Origin: an uncultured Acetatifactor sp.
Lineage (GTDB): Bacteria > Bacillota > Clostridia > Lachnospirales > Lachnospiraceae
Reading direction: 5' to 3'
DNA: 60,072 bases
NCBI GenBank assembly: GCA_934433135.1
Contig: CAKRZO010000023.1
Span: 1 to 60,072 of the forward strand
Shown: in pieces, positions 42,098 through 51,177 of the stretch
How the letters are laid out: every line of letters starts with the position of its first letter
How positions within the stretch are numbered: the stretch's first letter is position 1
Made by a program: the position numbers and the translations under genes
The notes under the pieces: generated by a model
Database searches by the model: none
What the model was told of the DNA's origin: nothing
What the model saw: the letters and a program-made list of their open reading frames with translations, nothing else

Positions 42098-43159
42098 TTA
42101 TATGTGTCTGACAGAAGAACGCAATACTATTTCAGGTTCAAAAATACGCTTGATCGGCCATTCGGTTTTTTTGTCCTTTATATCGAGCATTGAAGCAGCA
42201 ACGGCTGCTCCCATCTTTTCTTTTGGATGTATGATGCTTGTCAACGGAGGGGAAATAGCTGAGGCAATTACGGTATCATCGACGCTTATCACAGATATGT
42301 TATCGGGAATCGTTAAAGCAGTCGTGTTCAGAAATTCTACACATTGCTTTGCAACAAGATCGTTATAACAGAATATTCCCGTTATATCCGGGTGAGTATG
42401 TAACATATCGCTTAGTTGTTCCGTAAAATGCTCACTAAAATCAATAAGGTACGGCTCCTTTTCAAGTTTGCTTATAAAACCTTTCATTCTCAAAACGGAA
42501 TCTTTATATTTATTGTAATGTATCATACAGAGATTTCTATGGCCATTATCAAGAAAACACTGTGCAGCAAGGGAGCCAACCTTCACTTCATCCAGGATGG
42601 CATACGATGGAACAACGTTTTCGTATATACCATCAATCATAATATATGGGATATCTGAACGAATGAGCTGGGCAAAACTCTGTTCCGTTTCATCAGCCAC
42701 TGCTGCCTCTGTGTATGAACAGGGTTGTACTATTACGCCATCAGATCCTTTACTGCAAATTTCACCGAGAAGCCTATTAATGGTTTTAACATCATTTTTG
42801 GTGTCGTTTATGACGATATCGCAAGATCTACTTTCAAATGCAGCACAGATACTTTTAAGATAATAGGGTATAAAATATACATCCGTTGTATCTAATAAAA
42901 GATCAAATTTTAAACGCTTTTCATTATTTGGTATTCCGACACAAAAGGTTCCCTTACCGTGATGCTTTACAAGCAGCCCTTCATTTACCAGAACCGATAA
43001 AGCTTCGCGTATAGTAAGCCGGCCGATTTGATAATATTTAACCATTTCGTTTTCACTCATAAGTTTTTCGCCGGGATTAATCTTTCCTTCGCGTATTTCC
43101 TGCCTTATTTTATCGGCCAACTGTATATACAGTGGCATTTTGTTTGTCCTGTTTATCAT
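42098..43159 (-). CDS. GntR-LacI hybrid transcriptional repressor (AraR-like)
   Basis: A 353-aa regulator. Residues 8-75 are a GntR winged helix (PLYIQLADKIRQEIREGKI, GEKLMSENEMVKYYQIGRLT and the wing HHGKGTF). Residues about 85-353 match the LacI/periplasmic-binding-protein-type effector domain, with a SVISVDD segment and a C-terminal sugar-binding end. Proteins of this build, such as AraR, repress sugar operons and are released by a free sugar. The start at 43159 has AGGAGAAAG upstream; a TTG at 43195 is less likely. It is divergent from the 43491-59460 operon with face-to-face promoters, so it is the probable repressor of that operon and of itself. Confidence 0.92.
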   Translation of the reverse strand: MINRTNKMPLYIQLADKIRQEIREGKINPGEKLMSENEMVKYYQIGRLTIREALSVLVNEGLLVKHHGKGTFCVGIPNNEKRLKFDLLLDTTDVYFIPYYLKSICAAFESRSCDIVINDTKNDVKTINRLLGEICSKGSDGVIVQPCSYTEAAVADETEQSFAQLIRSDIPYIMIDGIYENVVPSYAILDEVKVGSLAAQCFLDNGHRNLCMIHYNKYKDSVLRMKGFISKLEKEPYLIDFSEHFTEQLSDMLHTHPDITGIFCYNDLVAKQCVEFLNTTALTIPDNISVISVDDTVIASAISPPLTSIIHPKEKMGAAVAASMLDIKDKKTEWPIKRIFEPEIVLRSSVRHI

Positions 43160-43276
43160 AAGATTCTGCTTTCTCCTGTTTAAGCACTCTTGCAATTTTA
43201 TCCGTATTATCCATAGAATACTTTGACCAGATAAATGCTGCCACGTGATATCCTTATTTTTTATACGTCAAATCGT

Positions 43277-43305
43277 AGCATAAATGCTGAAATTGGTTTT
43301 GTCAA
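43277..43305 (-). promoter_or_regulatory. Promoter of the GntR-LacI repressor
   Basis: On the minus strand TTGACA (plus 43300-43305), 17 bp, TATGCT (plus 43277-43282). Between this and the opposing promoter, AT-rich near-direct repeats (ACCATATTTTAC and ACCATTTTACG, 43314-43338) are candidate operators. Confidence 0.65.
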
Positions 43306-43407
43306 GACTTTTTACCATATTTTACAAACCATTTTACGATATTTATAGGATAAAGTGATATCATATTGTCATTATATAAGAATTTTGAACAAAAGATTAT
43401 TTTAATG

Positions 43408-43475
43408 TTGACGCTATAAATGAAATGTGCTATACTTGTATCAGCTTATATAGATGAGTTGATAAGTTATACAAG
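43408..43475 (+). promoter_or_regulatory. Promoter and downstream inverted repeat of the 43491-59460 operon
   Basis: TTGACG (43408-43413), 17-bp spacer, TATACT (43431-43436). From 43435 to 43475 an inverted repeat, CTTGTAT...CTTAT with ATAAG...ATACAAG, overlaps the transcription start and ends just before the ribosome binding site. It could be the repressor operator or a leader hairpin. Confidence 0.78.
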
Positions 43476-43490
43476 GGCGAGAGGTGGACT

Positions 43491-44858
43491 ATGGCGTGTA
43501 AAATTTGTATCATTGGTGCAGGAAGTGCAATATTTTCATTGAATCTTGTAAAGGATATTTGCGTAAATAAGCGATTTAGCGGAAGTACGGTTGCGCTTAT
43601 GGACATTAATAGCGAAAGGCTGAACGCAATATACGGGTTATGCAAACGATATGCGGACGAAATGAGTCTTGATATTAATATAATTAAGACAACAAATAGA
43701 CGTGAGGCAATGGCAGACGCGGATTTTGTCCTAAATGTTGCACTTGATTATGGGCATGACAGATTTAAACAGGGAATAAAAGTTGCATATGATAACGGAT
43801 ATCGTTTTGGCGGCAGTCTTCATGTACTGCATGATGAAGCATTTTTTATAAATTTCCATCAACTCAGGCTTATGGAAGACATCCTGGTTGATATGCTTGA
43901 TATTTGTCCGGACGCATATTATATAATGGTTGCCAACCCTGTTCAAGGCGGTGTTACATATCTGTCACGCAAGTATAAAAATGCAAAGATAATAGGGATG
44001 TGTCATGGCTATACCGGCATATATAGAATAGCACAGGCAATGGGACTTGACAGAGACAAAATCGGATTTGAGATTTCCGGTGTTAATCATTTTATCTGGC
44101 TTACAGGGTTTCGGTATGATGCGCAGGATGGCTATGCTTTGCTTGATAAGTGGCTTGACGGGCATAATGGAAGACTCGTTGAAGAAAAGGAGGAGCAGGA
44201 AAAATTCGGTCTTGCAGTTGATGAGGTCGGCTTAAAAGCAATTGATCTGTACAAACGGTACGGACTTTTCCCGATCGGCGATACACCCAGTGCCGGAGGC
44301 GGTGCATGGGGATGGGAATATCATACAGATGACACTATTGAAGCGAAATTTGAATGTAAGCCGTATGACTGGTATCAGCAATACTTTAGAGATTGTGAAA
44401 CACAGGTCGCTGAAATAAAGAGAGTTGTTGAAGATAAGGCAATAAAAGTGTCAGAGGCTTTTTCAAGCGTTGCATCTGATGAACCAATGATCCCGTTAAT
44501 AGAAGGGCTTGCATTTGACGTAGATAACAAGGTTATTGTAAACATCTTAAATGACGGTGGGTATATGAAGGGTCTGCCGACAGATTATGAGGTTGAAATT
44601 GCGGCTCGTGTTGACAAAGGTGGTATTCATCCTATACACAACAACGGTCTGCCCAAACCTATAATGGCGCATCTTCTGAGGGATCGGATTGCTCCGGTTG
44701 AAATGGAGCTCGCAGCATTTGAAACGGGTAAAAAAGAATACTTGATCGACTTAATTATGATGGATCCTCAGACAAGGTCGAGAGCCCAGGCGGAAAAACT
44801 ATTGAAAGATATTTTTGATTTGCCGTGTAATGCAGATATGAAGGAATACTATAAATAG
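43491..44858 (+). CDS. GH4-family NAD-dependent glycosidase, probably an alpha-uronidase
   Basis: A 455-aa cytosolic GH4 enzyme. The NAD-binding start is KICIIGAGSAIFSLNL; the metal/substrate residues are in NPVQ (Asn149), the CHG motif MCHGYTG (Cys171, His172) and ISGVNHFIWL (His200). GH4 enzymes use oxidation at C3 with NAD and Mn2+. The residues after CH track substrate type, and CHG is the pattern associated with alpha-glucuronidases and LplD-type alpha-galacturonidases, whereas alpha-galactosidases have CHS. So release of a uronic acid is the best guess. It is the first gene of the divergent operon, with GAGAGGTGG before the ATG. Confidence 0.9.
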   Translation: MACKICIIGAGSAIFSLNLVKDICVNKRFSGSTVALMDINSERLNAIYGLCKRYADEMSLDINIIKTTNRREAMADADFVLNVALDYGHDRFKQGIKVAYDNGYRFGGSLHVLHDEAFFINFHQLRLMEDILVDMLDICPDAYYIMVANPVQGGVTYLSRKYKNAKIIGMCHGYTGIYRIAQAMGLDRDKIGFEISGVNHFIWLTGFRYDAQDGYALLDKWLDGHNGRLVEEKEEQEKFGLAVDEVGLKAIDLYKRYGLFPIGDTPSAGGGAWGWEYHTDDTIEAKFECKPYDWYQQYFRDCETQVAEIKRVVEDKAIKVSEAFSSVASDEPMIPLIEGLAFDVDNKVIVNILNDGGYMKGLPTDYEVEIAARVDKGGIHPIHNNGLPKPIMAHLLRDRIAPVEMELAAFETGKKEYLIDLIMMDPQTRSRAQAEKLLKDIFDLPCNADMKEYYK

Positions 44859-44879
44859 GCAGAATAAAAGGTGATTTGA

Positions 44880-46376
44880 ATGAAACTTTATCTTGCGTTT
44901 GACGTAGGCACAACGGCAATGAAGTGTATACTCTTTGACAGGAATTTTAATGAAGTGGCATACGCATCAGAAGAATATGATCTGATAATGGATCATGACG
45001 GAAGGGCGGAATTTGACGCAGAGAAGTATTACATTGCATTTTGCGAATGTACAGGCAAAATTATAAATGCAGGCTTTAGGGCTGAAGATATAAAAGCTGT
45101 TACAATTACAACGCAAGGCGAAACGCTTATTTGTGTTGATAAAAGCGGGAAAGCACTTTCCAATGCAATTGTATGGCTTGATACCAGGGCGCAAAGAGAA
45201 GCCGACGGCATATTGAATGAAATCGGTGACCAGGAGTTTTATTCAAAGACCGGTCTATGGCAGCCGGATGGTGCTTTGCCTCTTGCGAAACTTTTGTACA
45301 TAAGAAGAAATGAGCCGGATCTATTTAAGAAGACCCATAAGTTCCTATTGCTTGAGGATTATTTGATTTACAGGTTAACTGGGAAATTCGCAACGGAAAA
45401 ATCGCTTGTTTCATCAACCGGATGGTATGATATCGTTGGCGACAACTATTATGATGCTGCATTGGATTTCTGTGAAATACCGAGTGATAAATTACCGGAG
45501 GTGTTTCCATGCGGGACTGTTATCGGAAATATAAAAAGCAGAGAATGTAAGCTTGCCGAAGAAACGGTAGTAGTGTGCGGAGCGATGGATCAGATTTGTT
45601 CGGCAATAGGAGCGGGAAATATTAATGAGGGAATTTTGACAGAAACCACAGGGACAGCTCTTGTTCTCGGAGCAACGGTTGAAAAGCCTGTATTTGATAG
45701 TAAAAATCCAATAACAATATATCGCCATTTTGACAATAAGTATATTTATATGCCGTATTGCAGTACAGCCGGGATTGTACTTAAATGGTTTAAGGATACA
45801 GTGGCAGCTGAAATTTGTGACAAGGCGAACCTGGCAGGGATTTCTGCATATCAAATGATAGATAAATATGTGGAAGCATCAGAGTGTGGGAGCAACGGAG
45901 TTATTCTTCTTCCTCATTTCAGTGGGAGAGCAATACCCGAAATTATGCCAAATGCAAGCGGTGCATTTTTGGGAATTACACTTAAGACAACAATTGCTGA
46001 TTTGACAAGAAGTGTTTTGGAAGGTATAGCCTGTATGCTTTATGAAATGGTTGAGTTGCTGGAAAAAAGAGGTGTTTTTTCAGATAAGATATTGTCAATG
46101 GGCGGTGGTGCAAACAGCAGGATATGGGGAGAGATTAAAGCAGCAGTAACCCAAAAGGCAATAGAGGTAAATCAGTACAGTGAGACAACGTCTCTCGGAG
46201 CGGCAATTCTCGGGGCAGTTGCATGTGGCGAATATTGCTCTGTTCAAGAAGCTGTTTTGAAGGTACGGCCGAACCAGGAGATAATCTTTCCGGATAACAG
46301 TTGGATAGAGAAATACAAACCATATTATGAGAAATATAAAGAAGTATACAAATTATTAAAACCAATCTTTGAGTGA
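44880..46376 (+). CDS. FGGY-family carbohydrate kinase
   Basis: A 498-aa sugar kinase of the FGGY type. The N-terminal ATP-fold starts YLAFDVGTTAMKCILFD; ITTQGETLICVD and IVWLDTRAQ line the sugar site. The catalytic Asp is in CGAMDQICSAIG, and the second half has ETTGTALVLG and MGGGANSRIWGEI. Xylulokinase-like members phosphorylate ketopentoses or related ketoses; the exact sugar cannot be told. It is followed 16 nt later by an isomerase of the fucose/arabinose isomerase fold, the usual partner that makes its ketose substrate. Confidence 0.93.
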   Translation: MKLYLAFDVGTTAMKCILFDRNFNEVAYASEEYDLIMDHDGRAEFDAEKYYIAFCECTGKIINAGFRAEDIKAVTITTQGETLICVDKSGKALSNAIVWLDTRAQREADGILNEIGDQEFYSKTGLWQPDGALPLAKLLYIRRNEPDLFKKTHKFLLLEDYLIYRLTGKFATEKSLVSSTGWYDIVGDNYYDAALDFCEIPSDKLPEVFPCGTVIGNIKSRECKLAEETVVVCGAMDQICSAIGAGNINEGILTETTGTALVLGATVEKPVFDSKNPITIYRHFDNKYIYMPYCSTAGIVLKWFKDTVAAEICDKANLAGISAYQMIDKYVEASECGSNGVILLPHFSGRAIPEIMPNASGAFLGITLKTTIADLTRSVLEGIACMLYEMVELLEKRGVFSDKILSMGGGANSRIWGEIKAAVTQKAIEVNQYSETTSLGAAILGAVACGEYCSVQEAVLKVRPNQEIIFPDNSWIEKYKPYYEKYKEVYKLLKPIFE

Positions 46377-46392
46377 AGGAGAGCGTGAAAAG

Positions 46393-47748
46393 ATGAAAAA
46401 CAGAAAAACGGCAGACGTTATAATTCTGAATGTCGGAGAAGAGCAGTATCCGCAGGAGTATTTAGGAAATGTTGCAGATACTGTTTCAAATGAAATCCAA
46501 AAGATGGAGTGCAATGTAAAAGGCAGATTTACGGTTATGAATTTTGCAGATGCACAAAGAGTTGCCGGGACGTTAAAAGATACGACAATGGATTTGTTCA
46601 TAATTAATTTTTTATCGTGGCATATAACCCCGAATGTAATGCACATAATTAAAGATCACACAGATACTCCATTACTTATATGGGGAATCGGGGGTGTGAC
46701 CGATAAAACCGGCAAACTTCACTCTCCTGCGGCAGCAGCCGGAATAACAGGCTTTTTACCAATTGTGAAAGAGTTTGGTTTTAAATATAAGGTTATACTC
46801 GAAAAGCCTGATGAAAGCCACAGATATACTGAAGTTGCGCAATATATACATAGTGTCAGCTGTGCAAAGACAATAAGATCGTCCAGAATCGGGCTTATCG
46901 GATATGCTGATATGGGTCTTTATACTTGTGCGTATGATAAGACTCAATTATTCAAAAAACTTGGTATTGATATAGAGAACTATTGTGGGTATGAGATTGC
47001 AGGTCTTATGGAAAAGTTCTCGGACAAGCAGGTCAATGAGACAGTGGGTATGATAAAGTCGACTGTAAGGATGCAAAACAAGGTTGCAGACAAACCTTTA
47101 GAGGCTGTAGCAAGGCTTTATCTTGCCATGAAAGACAAAGCTGATGGCAAGGAACTTGATGCGATTTCCGTGAAGTGTGTTGATGGAATAACGAAGCTTG
47201 GTTTTAACCCGTGTCTTGCACAGTCTTTGCTTGCCGATAAAGATTTGCAAGTGATATGCGAATGTGATGCGTATGGGCTTGTTACGAGTATTATTTTATC
47301 AACGGTTACCGGACATACGTCGGCATTTGTTGAACATTATGAAGTGTTTGATAATGAAGTTTTGGTCGGAGTATGCGGATTTATCCCCAGGGATTTCACA
47401 GATGGAGAGATGGAGATAAAAGCAGCAAATCTCGGAGAGTACAACACAGGCATCAGCAATGTGTCACGCCTTAAATGCGGAGAAGTAACCTTCGGCAGAT
47501 TTTATTATGCAGATGGCAGATTTAAACTGTTTTTAGCAAAGGGGCAAACGAAACCTTCACCGAAATGGACGGAGCTTGGATGGGAGGAACCTACACCTGA
47601 TTTCCCGGCAGTATTACTTGATCCCCAAATGGATATGGAGGAATATATTGATAAAGTGCCGGGTCAACATATTATCATGGTATACGGCGATTATATCAGG
47701 GAAATAGAAACCGTATGTGATCTTCTGAATATAGAAGTCGTAAGATAA
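46393..47748 (+). CDS. L-fucose/L-arabinose isomerase-fold sugar isomerase
   Basis: A 451-aa protein of the fucose-isomerase-like fold. It has the two Rossmann-like N-terminal parts (RIGLIGYADMGLYTCAYD) and a C-terminal domain with the conserved SVKCVDGITKLGFNPCLAQS and CECDAYGLVTSIIL segments. Glu/Asp ligands for Mn2+ are expected around there, and TGHTSAFVEH holds a candidate His. It should interconvert an aldose and a ketose that the upstream kinase phosphorylates. It is shorter than FucI (about 590 aa), closer to uncharacterised fucose-isomerase-like proteins. The ATG at 46393 has GAAGGAG upstream. Substrate unknown. Confidence 0.85.
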   Translation: MKNRKTADVIILNVGEEQYPQEYLGNVADTVSNEIQKMECNVKGRFTVMNFADAQRVAGTLKDTTMDLFIINFLSWHITPNVMHIIKDHTDTPLLIWGIGGVTDKTGKLHSPAAAAGITGFLPIVKEFGFKYKVILEKPDESHRYTEVAQYIHSVSCAKTIRSSRIGLIGYADMGLYTCAYDKTQLFKKLGIDIENYCGYEIAGLMEKFSDKQVNETVGMIKSTVRMQNKVADKPLEAVARLYLAMKDKADGKELDAISVKCVDGITKLGFNPCLAQSLLADKDLQVICECDAYGLVTSIILSTVTGHTSAFVEHYEVFDNEVLVGVCGFIPRDFTDGEMEIKAANLGEYNTGISNVSRLKCGEVTFGRFYYADGRFKLFLAKGQTKPSPKWTELGWEEPTPDFPAVLLDPQMDMEEYIDKVPGQHIIMVYGDYIREIETVCDLLNIEVVR

Positions 47749-47768
47749 TTTGTATAGGGAGCTTAAAA

Positions 47769-48461
47769 ATGAGAGCAGAACGAAAAAAATATGAGTATAG
47801 GGCGGATAAGTGCCGTCAAATACAGAACGGACATCTTTTGCTTGCCGGTATAGACGTATTTCTTGACAAGTCTGAAGTTTTATATGAGAGAGAGACATTT
47901 ACATCGGAACAAATGGACAGTGATTTTGAAGTGAAGAGCGGAGAGTGGTATACGGAAGAAGGCTGGATTGTCGGGAAGAATCCGGGGTGTTGTCCGGGGA
48001 TGCTTGTTTCAAAGGCAGATTTTTTCGGTAATAATATACTTGAAGTTACTGTAAAAATGGTGAAACCATCAACGCATGATATAAATATTATGATAAATGG
48101 TTCGTGGGACATAGAAAAGGATCAAAGAGATATTGCTTATGTGGCAGGTATTGAGGCTTTTTGGCACGGAAACATTGGATTTGAAAAGTCACCTGAGTAT
48201 AAATTGACAGCAGCAACCCAATTGCTTGAGTTTGAACCGGAAAAAGAGTATAGGATGTGTTTCGGTAATATAGATGGAAAAATTTTTGTATTGGTTGACG
48301 AAAAACTTTGCCTTGAGATTACCGACCCGGATCCGATTGATACTTCCAAATATGGAAAGATCGGTTTTGAAGCATACTCAAGTTGGTGGAAGTTCAAGAA
48401 TGTTAAGGTAAAAAAACTCAAATATGAAAAAATTACGGAAAAATATGTTCCGGAATTTTAG
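47769..48461 (+). CDS. Cytosolic jelly-roll (LamG/DUF1080-like) protein
   Basis: A 230-aa protein with the strand pattern of a concanavalin-like sandwich. A central acidic-aromatic region (SGEWYTEEGWIVGKNPG) and the end (ILVDEKLCLEITDPDPID-type turn, then KIGFEAYSSWWKFKNVKVKK) resemble LamG and DUF1080 (3-keto-glycoside hydrolase-like) domains. No signal peptide. No catalytic residues can be named. Since the GH4 enzyme works through a 3-keto intermediate, a role with 3-keto-sugars is an attractive but unproven idea; simple carbohydrate binding is as likely. The RBS GGGAG is well spaced. Confidence 0.65.
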   Translation: MRAERKKYEYRADKCRQIQNGHLLLAGIDVFLDKSEVLYERETFTSEQMDSDFEVKSGEWYTEEGWIVGKNPGCCPGMLVSKADFFGNNILEVTVKMVKPSTHDINIMINGSWDIEKDQRDIAYVAGIEAFWHGNIGFEKSPEYKLTAATQLLEFEPEKEYRMCFGNIDGKIFVLVDEKLCLEITDPDPIDTSKYGKIGFEAYSSWWKFKNVKVKKLKYEKITEKYVPEF

Positions 48462-48488
48462 GAGAGGATTAAAAGAGGTGACAAAATA

Positions 48489-49163
48489 ATGATTTACTTA
48501 TTGGATACTGCCGATTTGAAGGCAATCACGTACTGCAAAGAATTTTATCCGCTCTCAGGCGTGACAACAAATCCGTCAATCATTGCAAAAGAAAAGGGTG
48601 ATTTTTGGAGAGTATTAAGGGACATTCGTGCCGCTATCGGCAATGAAAAGATGTTGCATGTTCAGACGATGCAGGTCAAAGCAGAAAAAATGGCAGAAGA
48701 AGCAAACCTTATAAAAGAAAAAATCGGCGGCAATCTTTACATAAAAGTTCCGATTTGCGAAGAAGGATTAAAAGCGATATCTATGGTAAAAGAAATTGGT
48801 GTTGGTGTTACGATGACGGCAATATTTACACCGGCACAGGCATTGATGGCGGCAAGGGCAGGTGCGGATTTTGTCGCTCCGTATGTGAATCGTCTGGATA
48901 ATATATTGGGTGACGGAACAAATGCGGTAGCGGAAATTGTTCGGCAATTTGGCATATACAATTTAGATTGCAAGGTTCTTGCTGCAAGCTTTAAAAATGC
49001 GGAACAGGTACATAAATGTGCACTTTTTGGCTGCCACAGCGTGACTGTATCAGAGGAAGTTCTGAAGTCTTTGATTGCGCATCCCATGACGGAGGCGGCA
49101 ATTAGCGGGTTTAAGAGTGATTGGAAGACCGTTTATGGAGATAATATGATACTTGATTTATAA
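48489..49163 (+). CDS. Transaldolase-family aldolase (FSA/TalC-like)
   Basis: A 224-aa class I aldolase, the size of fructose-6-phosphate aldolase rather than full transaldolase. The Schiff-base lysine is Lys86 in NLYIKVPICEEG; LLDTADL and GVTTNPSIIAKE form the conserved N-terminus, and VAPYVNRLDNILGDG and AASFKNAEQV are typical. Members split fructose 6-phosphate to dihydroxyacetone and glyceraldehyde 3-phosphate or act on related ketose phosphates, including the sulfofructose transaldolases. In this operon it would cleave the ketose product of the isomerase/kinase pair into three- and four-carbon units. Confidence 0.92.
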   Translation: MIYLLDTADLKAITYCKEFYPLSGVTTNPSIIAKEKGDFWRVLRDIRAAIGNEKMLHVQTMQVKAEKMAEEANLIKEKIGGNLYIKVPICEEGLKAISMVKEIGVGVTMTAIFTPAQALMAARAGADFVAPYVNRLDNILGDGTNAVAEIVRQFGIYNLDCKVLAASFKNAEQVHKCALFGCHSVTVSEEVLKSLIAHPMTEAAISGFKSDWKTVYGDNMILDL

Positions 49164-49190
49164 ATCTATGTATGGATGTAGAGGAGTATT

Positions 49191-49799
49191 ATGAGTATAA
49201 AGCCAGAGGCAATAAAGGCGGCAGAGGCAGCATATGAAATAGAACGTGAATGTATTGGAAAGATGCGCGACTATTTTGATGAAACAGCTTTTTCGAAGGC
49301 AGTTGAACTACTGGCTGGAGCATCCAGGATTGCAGCGAGCGGATGCGGACATTCCGGTATTATGTGTCAGCATTTTGCACACCTTATGTGCTGTATAGAG
49401 AGACCGGCACGCTTTTTATCACCGGCTGAGGCCAATCACGGAGCAATGGGGTTCTTGCAGAAAGATGATGTCATTGTATTAGCTTCACGCGGTGGAAAGA
49501 CAAAAGAACTTTTGCCAATCGTAAAGATATGTAAGCGTAAGCAGGTGAAGATTATAACAATTACGGAAAATATTGAGTCGGAACTGGCAAGGTGTGCAGA
49601 TGTTGTGCTGAAACAGTATGTGAACCGGGAAACAGACAAATATAATACGCAGGGTACAACATCATCAACCGCATTATGTATGATTTTTCATGTACTGCAG
49701 ACAGCGCTTATAGAAGAAACGAATTACAAAAACGAACAATTTGCACTTATCCATCCGGGTGGTGCGGTTGGGGAGAGATTAAACAAAGAGGAGATATAA
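49191..49799 (+). CDS. SIS-domain sugar-phosphate isomerase (KdsD/KpsF-like)
   Basis: A 202-aa protein made of one SIS domain. ASGCGHSGIMCQHFAHLM forms the phosphate-binding turn, VLASRGGKTKELLPIV the second sugar-phosphate loop (usual form SxSGxT), and HPGGAVGERL near the C-terminus is a KpsF/arabinose-5-phosphate isomerase feature. The second loop reads SRGGKT where most family members have S(N/Q)SGxT, so the substrate may differ. It probably interconverts a ketose- and an aldose-phosphate. No CBS domains. It ends 4 nt before the first YjbQ-like gene. Confidence 0.88.
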   Translation: MSIKPEAIKAAEAAYEIERECIGKMRDYFDETAFSKAVELLAGASRIAASGCGHSGIMCQHFAHLMCCIERPARFLSPAEANHGAMGFLQKDDVIVLASRGGKTKELLPIVKICKRKQVKIITITENIESELARCADVVLKQYVNRETDKYNTQGTTSSTALCMIFHVLQTALIEETNYKNEQFALIHPGGAVGERLNKEEI

Positions 49800-49803
49800 G
49801 ATA

Positions 49804-50424
49804 ATGGAATTTAAAGTTTATCAAAAAGAATTAGAATTGCAATCGAGAGGATGGATCCCCACATTTCACGATATATCAAAAGAAATTAATGAAATAGTAG
49901 AGGTTTCCGGTGTAAAAAACGGTACAGTCAGTATTGTATCACATCATACGACCTGTTCGGTTATGGTACAGGAATGTTCACATGATATTGATTCATTTGA
50001 TCTGGAGTATCTGCAGCATGATCTGCTTGATATCATGCGTAAGATGATTCCCGATTTTGTGGAAGAACATCAGTATCGCCATCCGGGGCCGATCCATGCG
50101 CAATATGGAAGATATGTCAACGAGCCCGGTGATTTTTCGAGTATGAACACAGACGGTCATTTGCGAAGCGTGTTTTTCGGACGATCTGAAACCATGACCA
50201 TTAAAGATGGAATTTTGGACGGCGGAAAGTTTGCACATGTATACTTTATTGACTGGGATCACGTTCTTGCACGCCGCAGACAAGTAAATGTTACTGTCAT
50301 GGGAACAACGGAAGATGTGGGTGACAGAAAGTGGAATAATGGGGAAATTATAGACACACGCCGCAAATTTACCGAAGAAGAAAAGGCTTATGACCTGCAC
50401 TATGACTTACAGCAGAAAAGGTGA
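49804..50424 (+). CDS. YjbQ/UPF0047-family protein, long variant
   Basis: A 206-aa member of the UPF0047 (YjbQ) fold. The conserved core appears as SHHTTCSVMVQEC, NTDGHLRSVFFGRSE, DGGKFAHVYFIDWDH and RRRQVNV. Standard members are about 135-140 aa and read HT(S/T)A then NE at the first motif; here Cys replaces Ala and Gln replaces Asn. It also has an extra C-terminal tail and an insert after the first motif. The family has weak thiamin-phosphate synthase activity in vitro, but its biological role is unsettled. It is one of two paralogues that bracket the TIM-like gene, implying a step in this sugar pathway. Confidence 0.85.
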   Translation: MEFKVYQKELELQSRGWIPTFHDISKEINEIVEVSGVKNGTVSIVSHHTTCSVMVQECSHDIDSFDLEYLQHDLLDIMRKMIPDFVEEHQYRHPGPIHAQYGRYVNEPGDFSSMNTDGHLRSVFFGRSETMTIKDGILDGGKFAHVYFIDWDHVLARRRQVNVTVMGTTEDVGDRKWNNGEIIDTRRKFTEEEKAYDLHYDLQQKR

Positions 50425-50463
50425 ATTCTATACTTTGAAGGGAGAAAGGTGGCGTAAATTCGC

Positions 50464-51177
50464 ATGAAAAGAAAGATAAGAACGCCGTATTTTGAGATAG
50501 GAACCAAAAACTATATTTATGGCGATAAAGTTTTGGAATATGCCAAAGCAGCAGATGCAGCAGCTGAAAAATATGATATTGATGTATTGTTCATTACCTC
50601 GGCTATTGAAATCAGACAAGTGGTCGAGAATACAAAGCATCTGATTGTTCTTGCTCCGTATATGGATACATTGCGGCCGGGAAGAGGGATGGCCGACATC
50701 CTTCCGGAAGCATTGAAGGCAGCAGGAGCAGAAGGCGTTGTAGTAAACCATTGTGAAAGACCGATGTCACTTCCGCAGATAAAAGCGACAATCGATAGGG
50801 CAAATGAGCTTGATATGCTTGTTTTTGCATGTGCTGATACAGTTGACGAAGCAAAGGCAATTGCTGAGCTGCATCCGGATATCATTAACCCTGAGCCGTC
50901 AGAATTGATCGGCGGTACAAACGGCGGAGTCAGCGACATGGGATATGTTAAAGATGTTATATGCGAAATAAGGAAAATTGATGGGAATATTCTCGTTGAA
51001 CAGGCGGCCGGAATAACCAATGGTGACCAGGTCTATGATTTTATTATGGCAGGTTCTGAAGCGGCAGGGGCTGCATCCGGAATCATGCTGGCAGGGGATC
51101 CGATAGCGATGATTGATGAGATGGTTGGTGCGGTCAGACGTGCGGCAGATGATTTAAAGGAACGGGAGGCTCGCTAA
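50464..51177 (+). CDS. Triose-phosphate isomerase-family protein (erythrulose-phosphate isomerase-like)
   Basis: A 237-aa TIM-barrel isomerase. The catalytic set is retained: Lys15 (EIGTKNYIYG), His96 (VVVNHCERPM) and Glu144 (NPEPSELIGG), with a phosphate-binding end (AAGAASGIMLAGDP). The Lys segment reads GTKNY instead of the NWK of housekeeping TpiA, similar to the specialised TIM relatives that isomerise tetrose phosphates such as L-erythrulose 1-phosphate. The housekeeping enzyme should be encoded elsewhere. It overlaps the second YjbQ-like gene by 1 nt (TAATG), indicating coupled translation, and probably handles the short ketose phosphate released by the aldolase. Confidence 0.88.
   Translation: MKRKIRTPYFEIGTKNYIYGDKVLEYAKAADAAAEKYDIDVLFITSAIEIRQVVENTKHLIVLAPYMDTLRPGRGMADILPEALKAAGAEGVVVNHCERPMSLPQIKATIDRANELDMLVFACADTVDEAKAIAELHPDIINPEPSELIGGTNGGVSDMGYVKDVICEIRKIDGNILVEQAAGITNGDQVYDFIMAGSEAAGAASGIMLAGDPIAMIDEMVGAVRRAADDLKEREAR

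Noticed and set aside
48489..49799. Sulfoquinovose transaldolase-type pathway suggested by the FSA-like and SIS genes.
   Set aside because: No sulfoquinovosidase or sulfolactaldehyde enzyme is present, and the kinase, NagA/NagB-like and GH20 genes do not fit; only the aldolase type is shared.
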